A stretch of DNA of 64,000 bases from Labedaea rhizosphaerae (GCF_004362825.1 NZ_SNXZ01000001.1:1364001-1428000); one strand, 5' to 3'. Numbered from the stretch's first letter, positions 28,799-38,045 are shown. Notes: generated from the letters alone by a model not told the origin. Numbers and translations: made by a program.

Positions 28799-29080
28799 AT
28801 GGGCTGGTTCACCGTGGACGTCACCTACACCGAGGACCGCGACCTGCTGATGGCCGTGCGGCCGCGGCACCGCGACTACCTCAACGAGCTCATCGAGAAG
28901 GGCACCGTGATCGCCGCCGGTCCGTGGGCCGACGACCTCGGCGGTTTCACGATCTTCAAGGTCGACGACCGCGCCGAGCTGGACGAGCTGATCGCCCGGG
29001 ACCCGTACACGGTCGAGCGCGTGGCGGCCAAGCGGCACGTGCGCGAATGGAAGCCCCTGCTCGGGGCGTTCGCTCAGTAG
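28799..29080 (+). CDS. YciI-like protein
   Basis: A 93-residue protein of the YciI/YCII ferredoxin-like fold, with the conserved His-Asp pair suggested by RPRHRDYLNELIEKG and an AAGPWADDLGGFTIFKV strand region. Family members are small dehalogenase-like enzymes or of unknown role. The ATG lies 7 nt after TAGCAT (28786-28791), with no ribosome-binding site. Its end overlaps the convergent PPOX gene by 7 bp. Confidence 0.85.
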   Translation: MGWFTVDVTYTEDRDLLMAVRPRHRDYLNELIEKGTVIAAGPWADDLGGFTIFKVDDRAELDELIARDPYTVERVAAKRHVREWKPLLGAFAQ

Positions 29081-29523
29081 GTGCCGCCGAGCTTGCGGTG
29101 GTCCCAGCTGACCACCCTGGTCGGCGTGAACACGAGGCCGACCCGCTTGGCGGCCTGGGCCTTGACGAACCCGGGATCGGCCGCTCCCGCGTGCTTGGTC
29201 AACAGCTCGACGCCGATCGCGGTGATCTCGTCGACGTCTTCGATGATGGCTACGTCGCACTCCATGCTGACCCCACGCAGCTGGTCGTAGGTGTCGCCGG
29301 ACTCGACGAGCACGGTCGCCTGCGCGAGCCGTTCGAGGTTGCGGACCTTCTGCGACGAGCGGTAGGTCCAGGTCGCGATGCCGTCGCCACGCGGGACGAA
29401 CCAGACCGCGACCAGGTGCGGGCGCCCGTTCGGCCCGATGGTCGCGACGTTCGCGGTCCGGCTCTGCGCCAGGAACGCCCGCGCTTCCCCGGGCGTCATG
29501 ACGATCTGCGCGCGACGAGACAT
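29074..29523 (-). CDS. PPOX-class (F420/flavin) split-barrel oxidoreductase
   Basis: A 149-residue split beta-barrel protein of the pyridoxamine-phosphate-oxidase-like class, with TANVATIGPNGRPHLVAVWFV and WTYRSSQKVRNLERLAQATVLVESG, the pattern of F420H2-binding actinobacterial members. The substrate is unknown. Its ATG overlaps the stop of the upstream SDR (TGATG), giving a two-gene operon. A second F420-type enzyme is at 30874. Confidence 0.85.
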   Translation of the reverse strand: MSRRAQIVMTPGEARAFLAQSRTANVATIGPNGRPHLVAVWFVPRGDGIATWTYRSSQKVRNLERLAQATVLVESGDTYDQLRGVSMECDVAIIEDVDEITAIGVELLTKHAGAADPGFVKAQAAKRVGLVFTPTRVVSWDHRKLGGTY

Positions 29524-30443
29524 CAGTGCCTCCGCTCCATCGAGGCGGCACCACCGGGTCCGACCGGCCGCGAGGATTCGGCGCCGCGCTTCGCGATGTC
29601 CTCCAGCGCGGCCGAGTCGGCCTTGCGCACGCGCCCGGCGATGGCCCCGCCCAGCTCCACGACCGGCGGCAGCAACGTCCGGAAGACCTTGAGGGCGCCG
29701 ACCCAGCCCGGCACGTGGACGGTGCGGTCGCGGCGCAACACGCCCTTCTCCAGCGCCTCGATCGCCACCTCGGGTGGGTAGGTCTTGCCGATGGGGCCGG
29801 GCATCGCGGCGCGCAGCGGGCCGAAGACCGGGTGCTGGTCGGCGCTGGTGACCAGGTCGGTGCCGATCCACGTCGGGTGGGCGACGCCGACCTTGACGCC
29901 CAGGTGGCGCACCTCCGCGCGCAGGCTGTTGCTGAACGCCTCGACGCCCGCCTTGGACGCGGCGTAGGCAGCCATGCCGGGCGCGTGCGTGACGGCGGCG
30001 AGCGAGGAGATCACCAGCACGTAGCCCTTGCGCTCGATGACGTGCGGGAGGGTGGTGCGCACCGTGCGCCAGACGCCGAGCAGGTCGACCTCGATGGTCC
30101 GCTCGAACGCGCGCGGGTCGATCGAACGCACGAATCCGGTGGCCGCGATGCCCGCGTTGGCCACCACGACGTCGATCCCGCCGAACCGCTCGACCACGGC
30201 GTCGGTCGCGGCCTTCAACTCGTCCCAGTCCGAGACGTCGGCCTCGACGTGCATCGCGTCCGGGCCGCACTCGATGGCGACCTTGGCCAGCTCGTCGGGT
30301 TCGAGCCCGACCAGGGCGAGCTTCGCTCCCCGCACGGCGAGGCGCTTGGCGAGCCCGGCCCCGAGACCACGCGCGGCCCCGGTGATCAGGACGACCTTGC
30401 CGTCGACGTCGTGGTTGCGGGCGAACAGGTTCGTGGCTCCCAT
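29523..30443 (-). CDS. Short-chain dehydrogenase/reductase
   Basis: A 306-residue SDR with TGAARGLG near 22-29, NAG, and catalytic SSL / YAASK; a C-terminal extension with hydrophobic residues suggests a lipid-like substrate. The ATG lies 6 nt after TACCGT (30450-30455) and is preferred over a TTG six codons upstream. It is the first gene of an operon with the PPOX protein and shares a promoter region containing an inverted repeat with the decayed VOC gene on the other strand. Confidence 0.88.
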   Translation of the reverse strand: MGATNLFARNHDVDGKVVLITGAARGLGAGLAKRLAVRGAKLALVGLEPDELAKVAIECGPDAMHVEADVSDWDELKAATDAVVERFGGIDVVVANAGIAATGFVRSIDPRAFERTIEVDLLGVWRTVRTTLPHVIERKGYVLVISSLAAVTHAPGMAAYAASKAGVEAFSNSLRAEVRHLGVKVGVAHPTWIGTDLVTSADQHPVFGPLRAAMPGPIGKTYPPEVAIEALEKGVLRRDRTVHVPGWVGALKVFRTLLPPVVELGGAIAGRVRKADSAALEDIAKRGAESSRPVGPGGAASMERRH

Positions 30444-30461
30444 ACGGCCACGGTAACCCAA

Positions 30462-30491
30462 CCTACCGTCAGTAAGCTACTGCTAAGTAGG
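30462..30491. promoter_or_regulatory. Nested inverted repeat between SDR and VOC genes
   Basis: CAGTA-AGC-TACTG (30470-30482) is a perfect repeat, flanked by CCTAC (30462-30466) and GTAGG (30487-30491), also complementary. It lies just upstream of the SDR -10 hexamer and resembles a TetR-type operator. No TetR gene is adjacent. Confidence 0.5.
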
Positions 30492-30592
30492 AATCTGATC
30501 GACCGCGCTTGGTGCGAGGGTGTCGAAAACGCGGCGCCGGCTCCGTCCCCCGGTCGGACGGCCACAGGGGCCGCGCCACACGGGAGGAAATC

Positions 30593-30843
30593 GTGACGAT
30601 CCAGCGCATGGACAACGTGGGCATCGTGGTCGACGACCTCGCGGCCGCCACCGCGTTCTTCGTCCCCCGGCATCCGCCGGATCATGTTCGCCGTCGAGGA
30701 CATCGAGGCGGTCCTCGCCCGGCTGCGCGCCCGCGGCGCCGAACTCATCGGCGCGCTTGTGTCCTATGCGGACACCTAACCGGCTCTGCTACGTCCGCGG
30801 ACCGGAAGGCATCATCGTCGCGCTGGCCGAGAAGCTCGGCTGA
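30593..30843 (+). pseudogene. Decayed VOC/glyoxalase-like gene
   Basis: A good ribosome-binding site (GGAGG) and GTG open a typical VOC N-terminus (TIQRMDNVGIVVDDLAAATAFF). After about 25 codons the similarity jumps to another frame, which encodes GIRRIMFAVEDIEAVLARL (from 30669) and ends in TAA at 30777. A third frame then supplies the expected C-terminus NRLCYVRGPEGIIVALAEKLG to 30843. So the middle of the gene is deleted and a second frameshift follows. About 80 residues remain of an expected 130-150. An intact F420-type gene follows 31 bp later. Confidence 0.85.
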
Positions 30844-30873
30844 CGCACCCCACACCGGAAAGGACCGCAACCC

Positions 30874-31320
30874 ATGGCCGTCGCCGATGACCTGGACCGC
30901 GCCATCGACTCGAAGTGGGACTGGGTCGCCGAACAAACCCGCAAGTACATCGAATCCGGTGGCACCGAGGGCCACGAGTCCGGCGACCTGCGCGTGCTCG
31001 TGCTGGCCACGACCGGGCGCAGGACCGGCTGGCCGCGCCGCAACTGCCTGATCTACGGCACCTCGGGCGATGACTTCGTGGTCGTGGCCTCCAAGGCCGG
31101 TGAAGACGACGATCCGGCGTGGTTCAAGAACCTCGTGGCGGACCCGAGCGTCGGGGTGCAGGTCGGCACGCGCCGGTTCACCGCCCGCGCCCGCGTCGCG
31201 ACCCCGGCCGAGCGCGAGCAGCTCTGGCCGCAGATGGTGGGCATCTTCCCGCTGTACGCCGAGTACGCGCAGAAGACCGACCGCGTGATCCCGGTCGTCC
31301 TGCTCTCGCCCCAGGACTGA
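30874..31320 (+). CDS. Deazaflavin (F420)-dependent nitroreductase-family protein
   Basis: A 148-residue protein of the Ddn-like split-barrel family, which uses reduced F420 to act on quinones or nitro compounds. Typical are LVLATTGRRTGWPRRNCLIYG and FVVVASKAGEDDDPAWFKNLVADPSVGVQVG. AAAGGA lies about 10 nt upstream of the ATG. It directly follows the VOC pseudogene and was perhaps once co-transcribed with it. Confidence 0.9.
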   Translation: MAVADDLDRAIDSKWDWVAEQTRKYIESGGTEGHESGDLRVLVLATTGRRTGWPRRNCLIYGTSGDDFVVVASKAGEDDDPAWFKNLVADPSVGVQVGTRRFTARARVATPAEREQLWPQMVGIFPLYAEYAQKTDRVIPVVLLSPQD

Positions 31321-31390
31321 CCCCAGGTCTGACCAAACGACGACCGATTCGTTCAAGGCCGGGGCCTGCGCCCGGTGCCAGGCTGTCGGC

Positions 31391-32278
31391 GTGACCCCGA
31401 ACCTCGACGCCGCCGCGTCCTTCCTCGCCCAGCACGGCCGGCTGCTCGACCGCCGTCGGTTCGAGTTGCTGCTCGGCCGGGCCGACGCAGCCGCCGTCTT
31501 CGCCGCCGTCGACGGCTACCGCAACCCCGACGGCGGCTACGGCTGGGGCCTCGAACCCGACCTGCGCGCACCGGAGAGCCAGCCCGGCGGGGCCTTGCAC
31601 GCCTTCGAGGTGTTCGAGGAGCTCGCCCCGGTCACGACTCCGCACGCGGCGCGGCTCTGCGACTGGCTCGCCTCGGCGTCCCTTCCGGACGGCGGCCTGC
31701 CGTTCGCGTTGCCGATCGCGGACCCGGCGGGTTGCGCGCCGTTCTGGGTGCAGGCCGACCCGAACCGGTCCGCGCTGCAGAGCACCGCCTTCGCGGCCGC
31801 CGCGGCGTTGCGGGTCGCTCGTCACGACGAGGCCGTGCGCACGCACCCATGGCTGACGGGCGCGACCCGGTACTGCGTGCGCGCCATCGAGGAGCTGACC
31901 GAGGCACCGCACGCCATCGTGCTGTCCTTCGCCGTGCAGTTCGTCGACGCCGCGCACGGCTTCCACCCGGACGCCGCCGCCCTGCTCGACCACCTCGCGG
32001 CGTTCGTCCCGGCCGACGGCCTGGCCGCCGTCGCGGGTGGCGCGGACGGGGAAACGTTGCGCGCCTTGGACTTCGCGCCGTCGCCGGACCGTCCGGCGCG
32101 TGCGTTGTTCAAGCCCGCGGTGATCGACGCCGAACTGCGGCGCCTCGCCGACCAGCAGCAGCCGGACGGCGGCTGGCTGGTCGACTTCGACAGCTACTCC
32201 CCGGCCGCGGCCCTCGACTGGCGCGGCTACGCCACCGTGCGCGCGGTGTCGGTGTTGCGGCGCAACGGAATGCTCTAG
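31391..32278 (+). CDS. Prenyltransferase/squalene-oxidase-repeat-like protein
   Basis: A 295-residue predicted alpha/alpha-toroid protein. Two GGxxW-like repeats are visible: NPDGGYGWGLEPDL near 47-60 and QQPDGGWLVDFDSYSP near 257-272; the second is the usual QDGGW motif of terpene cyclases and prenyltransferases. The catalytic DxDD of cyclases is absent, so the function is unclear. The GTG lies 6 nt after CAGGCT. Its stop overlaps the convergent aldo-keto reductase at CTAG. Confidence 0.7.
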   Translation: MTPNLDAAASFLAQHGRLLDRRRFELLLGRADAAAVFAAVDGYRNPDGGYGWGLEPDLRAPESQPGGALHAFEVFEELAPVTTPHAARLCDWLASASLPDGGLPFALPIADPAGCAPFWVQADPNRSALQSTAFAAAAALRVARHDEAVRTHPWLTGATRYCVRAIEELTEAPHAIVLSFAVQFVDAAHGFHPDAAALLDHLAAFVPADGLAAVAGGADGETLRALDFAPSPDRPARALFKPAVIDAELRRLADQQQPDGGWLVDFDSYSPAAALDWRGYATVRAVSVLRRNGML

Positions 32279-33207
32279 TTCGACGCCGTGGTCAGGTCGT
32301 CCAGCTCCTCGGCGGTCAGCTTCAGGTCGGCCATCGGCAACAGGCCGTTGAGCTGCTCCACCGTCCGCGCCGACGCGATCGGCGCCACCACGGTGGGCTG
32401 GGCGGCCAGCCACGCCAGCGCCACCGCGGGCACCGACGTCTCGTGCGCCGCGGCGACCCGGTCCAGCGCCGCCAGCACCCGCTCGCCGCGGTCGTCGAGG
32501 TAGGCCAGCGATCCCTGGGCGCGCGGCCCCTCGACCCGTGCGTTGCGGTCGCGGTACTTGCCGGTCAGGAAACCCTTGGCCAGTGCGAAGTACGGCAACG
32601 CCTGCATGCCTTCGCGCTCCAGCAACGGCACGTAGGTCGACTCGAACTCGCGCTCGACCAGGTTGTAGTGCGGCTGCAGCGCCACGTACTCCGCGAAACC
32701 CTCCCGGCGCGAGACGGCCAGCGACTCCGCCACCCGTTGCGGCGACAGGTTCGACGCCGCGAGGTAGCGGACCTTGCCCGCCGTCACCAGTTCGTTGAAC
32801 GCGCCGAGGGTCTCCTCCAGCGGCACGTCCGGGTCGTCGAAGTGGGCGTAGTAGAGATCGATGTGGTCGACGCCGAGGCGGCGCAGCGAGTTCTCCGCGG
32901 CGGTCGCGATGTTCGACGCCGACAGGCCTTCGAAGCCGGGCATGCGGGCGACCTTGGTGGCCACCACGATCCGGTCGCGGTTGCCCCGCGCCGCGAGCCA
33001 GCGGCCGATGATCTCCTCCGAGCGCCCGCCGCGGCTGCCGTCCTCGCCCCGGCCGTAGGAGTCGGCCGTGTCGATGAAGTTGCCGCCGGCCTCGGCGTAC
33101 GCGTCGAGCACGGTGAACGAGGTCGCTTCGTCAGCGGTCCAGCCGAACACGTTGCCGCCGAGGTTCAGCGGGAACACGTCGAGTTCGGTCTTCGCGATGA
33201 TCGTCAT
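32275..33207 (-). CDS. Aldo/keto reductase
   Basis: A 310-residue TIM-barrel NADPH oxidoreductase. The catalytic tetrad can be assigned to Asp and Tyr in DTADSYGRG, Lys in ATKVARM and His in YYAHFDDP; the C-terminal IASARTVEQL segment binds NADPH. It resembles the YajO/Tas-like AKR group. The ATG follows TACGTT (33215-33220) by 7 nt without a ribosome-binding site, so expression is probably leaderless. It is divergent from fba. Confidence 0.93.
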   Translation of the reverse strand: MTIIAKTELDVFPLNLGGNVFGWTADEATSFTVLDAYAEAGGNFIDTADSYGRGEDGSRGGRSEEIIGRWLAARGNRDRIVVATKVARMPGFEGLSASNIATAAENSLRRLGVDHIDLYYAHFDDPDVPLEETLGAFNELVTAGKVRYLAASNLSPQRVAESLAVSRREGFAEYVALQPHYNLVEREFESTYVPLLEREGMQALPYFALAKGFLTGKYRDRNARVEGPRAQGSLAYLDDRGERVLAALDRVAAAHETSVPAVALAWLAAQPTVVAPIASARTVEQLNGLLPMADLKLTAEELDDLTTASN

Positions 33208-33335
33208 GACACCGAACGTAATCCTGTGGTACGCCAGATGGCGAACGATTCAGACGTGACTTAATCCCCTCCGGCCGACCGCGTCGAGCGCTCGTAGGAT
33301 TCCGCCGAGAGCACCCCTGCGAGGAAGGACCCCCG

Positions 33336-34370
33336 ATGCCCATCGCCACTCCCGAGGTCTACGCGGAGATGCTGGACAAGGCCAAGGCGGACGAGTACGC
33401 CTACCCGGCCATCAACGTGACCTCCTCCGAGACGCTCAACGCCGCGCTGCGCGGCTTCGCCGAGGCGGAGAGCGACGGGATCGTCCAGGTGTCCACCGGG
33501 GGCGCCGAGTTCGCGTCCGGCACCAAGGTCAAGGACACGGTCACCGGCGCGGTCGCGCTCGCCGAGTACGCGCACGTCGTCGCCGCGAAGTACCCGGTCA
33601 ACATCGCGCTGCACACCGACCACTGCCCCAAGGACAAGCTCGACGGCTACGTGCGCCCGCTGATCGCGATCAGCCAGGAGCGCGTCGACGCCGGCGGCAA
33701 CCCGCTCTTCCAGTCGCACATGTGGGACGGCTCGGCCATCGACCTCGACGAGAACCTGCAGCTCGCCAGCGAACTGCTCGCCGCCGCGGCCAAGGCGAAG
33801 ATCGTGCTCGAGGTGGAGATCGGCGTCGTCGGCGGCGAGGAGGACGGGGTCGCCAACGAGATCAACGAGAAGCTCTACACCGCCGAGGGCGACTACCTGA
33901 AGACGATCGACGCGATCGGCGCCGGCGAGAAGGGCCGCTACCTGCTGGCCGCGACGTTCGGCAACGTGCACGGCGTCTACAAGCCCGGTGCGGTGAAGCT
34001 GCGCCCGGAGGTGCTCAAGCGCGGCCAGGAGGTCGCCGCCGAGAAGCTCGGCCAGCCGGCCGGCTCGAAGCCGTTCGACCTGGTCTTCCACGGCGGGTCC
34101 GGCTCGGCGCTGGAGGAGATCCACGAGGCGATCTCGTACGGCGTGATCAAGATGAACATCGACACGGACACGCAGTACGCCTTCACCCGACCGATCGCGG
34201 GCCACATGTTCGCCAACTACGACGGCGTGCTCAAGATCGACGGCGAGGTCGGCAACAAGAAGGTCTACGACCCGCGCAGCTACCTCAAGGTCGCCGAGCA
34301 GGCCATGGGCACCCGCGTCACCCAGGCGTGCGAGCAGCTCAAGTCGGCTGGCCGGATGCTGGCGGGTTGA
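33336..34370 (+). CDS. fba: Fructose-bisphosphate aldolase, class II
   Basis: A 344-residue zinc aldolase of glycolysis and gluconeogenesis that splits fructose 1,6-bisphosphate. Zinc and phosphate site motifs are seen: ALHTDHCPKD (about 90-99), SHMWDGSAIDLDEN, GNVHGVYKPG, VFHGGSGS and NIDTDTQ. GAGGAAGGA lies before the ATG, with TAGGAT (33295-33300) as a possible -10. The neighbour DUF3151 gene is also next to fba in mycobacteria. Confidence 0.98.
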   Translation: MPIATPEVYAEMLDKAKADEYAYPAINVTSSETLNAALRGFAEAESDGIVQVSTGGAEFASGTKVKDTVTGAVALAEYAHVVAAKYPVNIALHTDHCPKDKLDGYVRPLIAISQERVDAGGNPLFQSHMWDGSAIDLDENLQLASELLAAAAKAKIVLEVEIGVVGGEEDGVANEINEKLYTAEGDYLKTIDAIGAGEKGRYLLAATFGNVHGVYKPGAVKLRPEVLKRGQEVAAEKLGQPAGSKPFDLVFHGGSGSALEEIHEAISYGVIKMNIDTDTQYAFTRPIAGHMFANYDGVLKIDGEVGNKKVYDPRSYLKVAEQAMGTRVTQACEQLKSAGRMLAG

Positions 34371-34593
34371 TCGGCAGGCCGACGTACAGGTTCAGGAAGC
34401 CGCACGCACGGCAGCCGTGCGCCTCGACGTAGTACCTCGGCCTGTGCGTCACCTTGAGGCCGGTCCACGCGCTGCGCTGCGGGGGGCCGGAAACCCACGT
34501 CGTCATGCCGACGCCACCACCGTGGAGGAGTTCCGGGAGGAAGCCGAACTCGAGGTCGGCAGACCCGCAGGCGGCGCACTTGCGTTCGCTCAT
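34339..34593 (-). CDS. Small zinc-ribbon-like protein
   Basis: An 84-residue protein with two CxxC pairs (CAACG near 5-9 and CRACG near 62-66) that could form one zinc ribbon, separated by a 50-residue stretch rich in Gly, Trp and Tyr. The function is unknown. The ATG lies 7 nt after TAGCTT (34601-34606), supporting a real leaderless gene; a further 7 codons upstream are possible. Its 3' end overlaps fba by 32 bp on the opposite strand. Confidence 0.65.
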   Translation of the reverse strand: MSERKCAACGSADLEFGFLPELLHGGGVGMTTWVSGPPQRSAWTGLKVTHRPRYYVEAHGCRACGFLNLYVGLPINPPASGQPT

Positions 34594-34634
34594 GCCCGGA
34601 AAGCTAACGGCCACTGATCCAGGAAGATGGCGAT

Positions 34635-35036
34635 ATGACGAACTTGCTGGGACCGGAACCGACGCGGTTGCCCGACCGCCCCGAGCCGCAGAAGGCGCTG
34701 GAGAGCGGCACCTCGCCGACCGAGGTGGCCACGCAGTGGCCCGACTTCAGCGAGGCGTGGGCGACGCTCGCGGAGCAGGCGCTCGAGGGCGGCGAGCCGG
34801 TCATGGCCTACGCCTACGCACGGACCGGCTACCACCGCGGCCTCGACCAGTTGCGCCGCTCCGGCTGGAAGGGGCACGGCCCGATCCCCTGGGACCACCG
34901 CCCCAACCAGGGTTTCCTGCGTGCGTTGGGCGCACTCGCCAAGGCCGCCAAGGCGATCGGGGAGACCGAGGAGTACGAGCGTTGCTCGCAGTTCCTGGTC
35001 GACTCCGACCCCGAGGCGGCCAAGGCGCTGGCCTAG
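34635..35036 (+). CDS. DUF3151 family protein
   Basis: A 133-residue actinobacterial protein of DUF3151 with a TPR-like helical pattern (FSEAWATLAEQALEGGEPVMAYAYARTGYHRGLDQLRR). Its role is unknown, but it sits beside fba in many actinobacteria, which suggests a housekeeping link. No signal peptide or membrane helix. It shares a CTAG stop overlap with the convergent lipase gene. Confidence 0.88.
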   Translation: MTNLLGPEPTRLPDRPEPQKALESGTSPTEVATQWPDFSEAWATLAEQALEGGEPVMAYAYARTGYHRGLDQLRRSGWKGHGPIPWDHRPNQGFLRALGALAKAAKAIGETEEYERCSQFLVDSDPEAAKALA

Positions 35037-36220
35037 ATCGTCCGCAACCAGGCCAGGGTGCGCGGCAGGGCGGCCTTCGCCGAGCCGAAGTGATCAACCT
35101 GGGCACCGAAATCGGTGAGGTGCACCCCGAGGCCGGCCGCTCTGAGCTGGTTGACACAGTGCCGTGAGTTGGCGATCGTGACGTCGCGGTCGCCGCTCGC
35201 GGCCATCATCAGCACCGGCACGTGCGGGTGCCAGTCGCACGTCGTGTCGCCGCCGTCGATCAACCCGCGCAGCGCACCGCTCGGGTGCCGCAACCGGTCG
35301 ATCCACTCCTCGGTGAACAGCTCCTCCGGGGTCGCCGGCAGCTGCGGCACGATGTCCTCGACGTCCTTCGTGCCGTCGAACAGCCCCGGCACGAACGCGT
35401 CGTACGGCGCCTTGAACACCTCGGACGCGGTGGCGTAGAGCGGCGTGATCCGGTTCCAGGCGATCGCCACGTACGACAGGTAGTAGTTGGCCGAGTAGCC
35501 GTCCAACCGCCCGTCGAACGCCGCCGGGATCTCGGCGCCGCGCAGGTCGTACGGGCCCGAGACCGGCGCGACGCCACGCAGCCGCCAGAACCGGTCGGCC
35601 CCGGCCTGCACCTGCTTGGCCAGCCCCATCGCGACCCGGCCGCCCTGCGAGAAGCCGGTCACCGCCACCCGCCGGTCCACCGTGAGGTGCTGGTCGCGTG
35701 CGAACTCCCCGGCGGCTCGCAGCATGTCCAGCGACGCCGACACCTCGGTCGGCAGGTGCCCGTACGGGTGCGTCCCGGGTCCCTGGCCGAGTCCGAGGTA
35801 GTCCGGTGCCACCACGAAGTTGCCCGCCGCCGCGTAGTAGAGCGACGCGATCCCCGCGAGGCTGTCCAACTCCGTGGACGGCGCGTAATCCTTGCGTGCC
35901 AACGTTCCGTGCGTGTGCACGACGGTCGGCACCACCCGGCTGTGCCGCTGCGGCACGATGACCAGACCGGTCGCCGTCGTCGGTTCCCCCTGCACGCCAA
36001 CGGTTCGGTAGGTGAGGCGGTACGTCCGCACACCGGTGCGGACCTGGCTGGTGTCGGCGCCGCCGTCGGCGAGCACCGCGGTCACCCCGGCCGCGTCCAG
36101 CCGGTCGAGCGCCGTGGCGGCGACCAGGGTGCCCGGTCTGGGCGCGGCGGTCGCGGCCGGCGCGCCGACGACGGCAAGCCCGGCCCCCAGGGCGACCGCC
36201 GTGATCAGTGTCTTTCGCAT
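35033..36220 (-). CDS. Secreted alpha/beta hydrolase (lipase/esterase)
   Basis: A 395-residue exported alpha/beta hydrolase. A signal peptide (MRKTLITAVALGAGLAVVG... AATA-AP) precedes a fungal/actinobacterial secretory-lipase-like domain with the nucleophile in GFSQGG, an oxyanion-like HTHGT segment, acid in MAASGDRDV and a final His in QVDHFGSAK. The ATG lies 7 nt after TAGCGT (36228-36233). Two Cys residues near the C-terminal third may form a disulfide. Confidence 0.85.
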   Translation of the reverse strand: MRKTLITAVALGAGLAVVGAPAATAAPRPGTLVAATALDRLDAAGVTAVLADGGADTSQVRTGVRTYRLTYRTVGVQGEPTTATGLVIVPQRHSRVVPTVVHTHGTLARKDYAPSTELDSLAGIASLYYAAAGNFVVAPDYLGLGQGPGTHPYGHLPTEVSASLDMLRAAGEFARDQHLTVDRRVAVTGFSQGGRVAMGLAKQVQAGADRFWRLRGVAPVSGPYDLRGAEIPAAFDGRLDGYSANYYLSYVAIAWNRITPLYATASEVFKAPYDAFVPGLFDGTKDVEDIVPQLPATPEELFTEEWIDRLRHPSGALRGLIDGGDTTCDWHPHVPVLMMAASGDRDVTIANSRHCVNQLRAAGLGVHLTDFGAQVDHFGSAKAALPRTLAWLRTI

Positions 36221-36285
36221 GGCGAAGACGCTAGGGACGATGAACGGCGCCGCCGAGCGGGCCAGCACGCCTACCGTGGTGGGGT

Positions 36286-37542
36286 TTACTCCACCGAAAG
36301 GGCCGCGAGTTTGCGTTCCAGGTGCCTGCGTTCGGCGTCCGTGCTCGCCAGTTCGCGTGCCTTGCGGAACTCGACCGCGGCCTCGTCGTCGCGCCCGAGC
36401 CGGTGCAGCAACTCGCCGCGGGTGGCGGGCAGCAGCACGTACTCGGCGAGCTCGTCGCCGATCTCGTCCACAAGGGACAGTCCAGCGGCCGGTCCGTCGG
36501 CCATCGCGACCGCCACCGCCCGGTTCAGCCGGACCACCGCCGACGGGACGAGCTGGACCAGGGTGCCGTAGAGCCCGGCGATCTGCGGCCAGTCGGTCTC
36601 CTCGGCGGTGCGCGCGGTGGCGTGGCACGCCGCGATGGCGGCCTGGACCTGGTACGCCCCAGGGGATCGCCGGCGCAGCGCGCCCTCCAGCAACGCCACG
36701 CCCTCCGCGATCTCCGCCTGGTCCCAGCGCGACCGGTCCTGCTCGTCGAGCGTCACCAGCTCGCCCGCATCGTCCACTCTGGACTCGCGGCGGGCGTCGT
36801 GCAGCAGCATCAACGCGAGCAGGCCCACGGCCTCCGGCTCGTCCGGCATCAGCTCGACCAGCGCGCGGGCCAGCCGGATCGCCTCCGCCGACAGCGACCG
36901 GCGGATCAGGTCGGCCCCGGCGCTGGCCCGGTAACCCTCGTTGAACAGCAGGTACAGCACGGCGAACACCGCGCTCGTGCGCTCCGGCAGCAGGTGCGCG
37001 GGCGGCACCCGGTAGGGGATGCCCGCGTTGCGGATCTTGCGCTTGGCTCGCACGAGGCGTTGGGCCATGGTCGATTCGCTGGTCAGGAACGCCCGGGCGA
37101 TCTCGCCGGTGGTCAGGCCCGCGAGCGTGCGCAGCGTGAGCGCGACCCGCGCCTCGAACGGCAGCGCCGGGTGGCAGCAGGTGAAGATCAGCCGCAGGCG
37201 GTCGTCCTGGACCTCGAAGTGCTCGGTTTCCGGGTCGGGCACGTCGAGCATGGCGACCTCCCGCAGCTTGGCCTGTTCGTTGGCGCCGCGGCGCAACCGG
37301 TCCATGGCCCGGTTGCGCGCGGTCGTGGTCAGCCAGGCGGCGGGGTTGCGCGGGACGCCGTCGAGCGGCCACCGTTCCAAGGCCTTGGCGACGGCGTCCT
37401 GCGCGCACTCCTCGGCGAGGTCCCAGTCGCCGGTGACCCGGATCAGCGTCGAGACGATCCGGCCCCACTCGGTGCGGTAGACCGCCGCGAGCGCCTGCTG
37501 TGCGGCGTCCGCTTGGTCTTCCGAGCGATCGGCGTCGGTCAT
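36286..37542 (-). CDS. ECF sigma factor of the ECF42 type
   Basis: A 418-residue sigma factor: region 2 ([26 protein letters not shown]), region 4 ([34 protein letters not shown]) and a C-terminal domain of about 230 residues with TPR-like helices. This architecture defines ECF42, a group with no anti-sigma factor that is normally encoded beside YCII/DGPF proteins. That is the case here: its ATG overlaps the stop of the DGPF gene at 37539. The C-terminal extension is thought to be needed for activity. Confidence 0.93.
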   Translation of the reverse strand: MTDADRSEDQADAAQQALAAVYRTEWGRIVSTLIRVTGDWDLAEECAQDAVAKALERWPLDGVPRNPAAWLTTTARNRAMDRLRRGANEQAKLREVAMLDVPDPETEHFEVQDDRLRLIFTCCHPALPFEARVALTLRTLAGLTTGEIARAFLTSESTMAQRLVRAKRKIRNAGIPYRVPPAHLLPERTSAVFAVLYLLFNEGYRASAGADLIRRSLSAEAIRLARALVELMPDEPEAVGLLALMLLHDARRESRVDDAGELVTLDEQDRSRWDQAEIAEGVALLEGALRRRSPGAYQVQAAIAACHATARTAEETDWPQIAGLYGTLVQLVPSAVVRLNRAVAVAMADGPAAGLSLVDEIGDELAEYVLLPATRGELLHRLGRDDEAAVEFRKARELASTDAERRHLERKLAALSVE

Positions 37543-37883
37543 GCCGGCCAGAGGGGACGGACCTCGATGGACACGAACGGCGCCGCCGGGTGCTTGGCCG
37601 CGATGGCGAGCGCGTCGTCGATGCCGGGGCACTCGATGAGGTCGAAGCCGCCGATCTGCTCGGCGGTCTCGGCGAACGGCCCGTCGCTGACGAGGACTTC
37701 GCCGTCCCGGACGCGGACGGTGGTGGCGTCGCTGGTCGGGCGCAACCGGGCACCGAGGTGCCGCGTGCCGACCTCGGCGATCTCCTTGTCCCACGCGATC
37801 AGCTCCGGATCGTTGTCCAGGTCGGCGTTGCTGCCGTCGGGCTGGCCGATTTCGTTGCCACAGATGAAGAGCAGGTACTGCAT
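37539..37883 (-). CDS. YCII-related DGPF protein (1 of 3)
   Basis: A 114-residue single-domain YCII protein with the name-giving motif [21 protein letters not shown]. Function unknown; family members are regular targets and partners of ECF42 sigma factors. It is translationally coupled to the sigma factor gene. It has two close paralogues immediately upstream (38046 and 38435), all on the same strand, with only about 40-55 percent apparent identity outside the DGPF motif. Confidence 0.92.
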   Translation of the reverse strand: MQYLLFICGNEIGQPDGSNADLDNDPELIAWDKEIAEVGTRHLGARLRPTSDATTVRVRDGEVLVSDGPFAETAEQIGGFDLIECPGIDDALAIAAKHPAAPFVSIEVRPLWPA

Positions 37884-37913
37884 GTCGGTCTCCTGAAGCC
37901 TGGCGGGTGCGAG

Positions 37914-37940
37914 TTTTCCACACCCGGGTAGTTGTCCACA
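37914..37940. promoter_or_regulatory. Pair of DnaA-box-like sequences
   Basis: TTTTCCACA (37914-37922) and TTGTCCACA (37932-37940) each match TTATCCACA at 8 of 9 positions, same orientation, 18 bp apart, in the leader of the DGPF-sigma gene pair. Chance occurrence is possible. Confidence 0.3.
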
Positions 37941-37996
37941 GATTCCGCCGAACCCTCGTTTCCCCTGCTCAACGCGATAGACTGGACCTGGGCTGC

Positions 37997-38015
37997 CCCC
38001 CGGGATGGGCGGGGG
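37997..38015. terminator. GC hairpin between two DGPF genes
   Basis: CCCCCG (37997-38002) pairs with CGGGGG (38010-38015) around GGATGGG. It lies between the second and first DGPF genes and could attenuate transcription into the sigma gene. Confidence 0.4.
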
Positions 38016-38045
38016 TTTGGTCTTGTACAGGGGTGACGGTTTCGG

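Noticed and set aside
30509-31051. 180-residue open frame spanning the VOC fragment and the F420 gene start
   Set aside because: Only its first part matches a VOC N-terminus; the rest is out-of-frame Pro/Arg-rich sequence running through the real gene at 30874.
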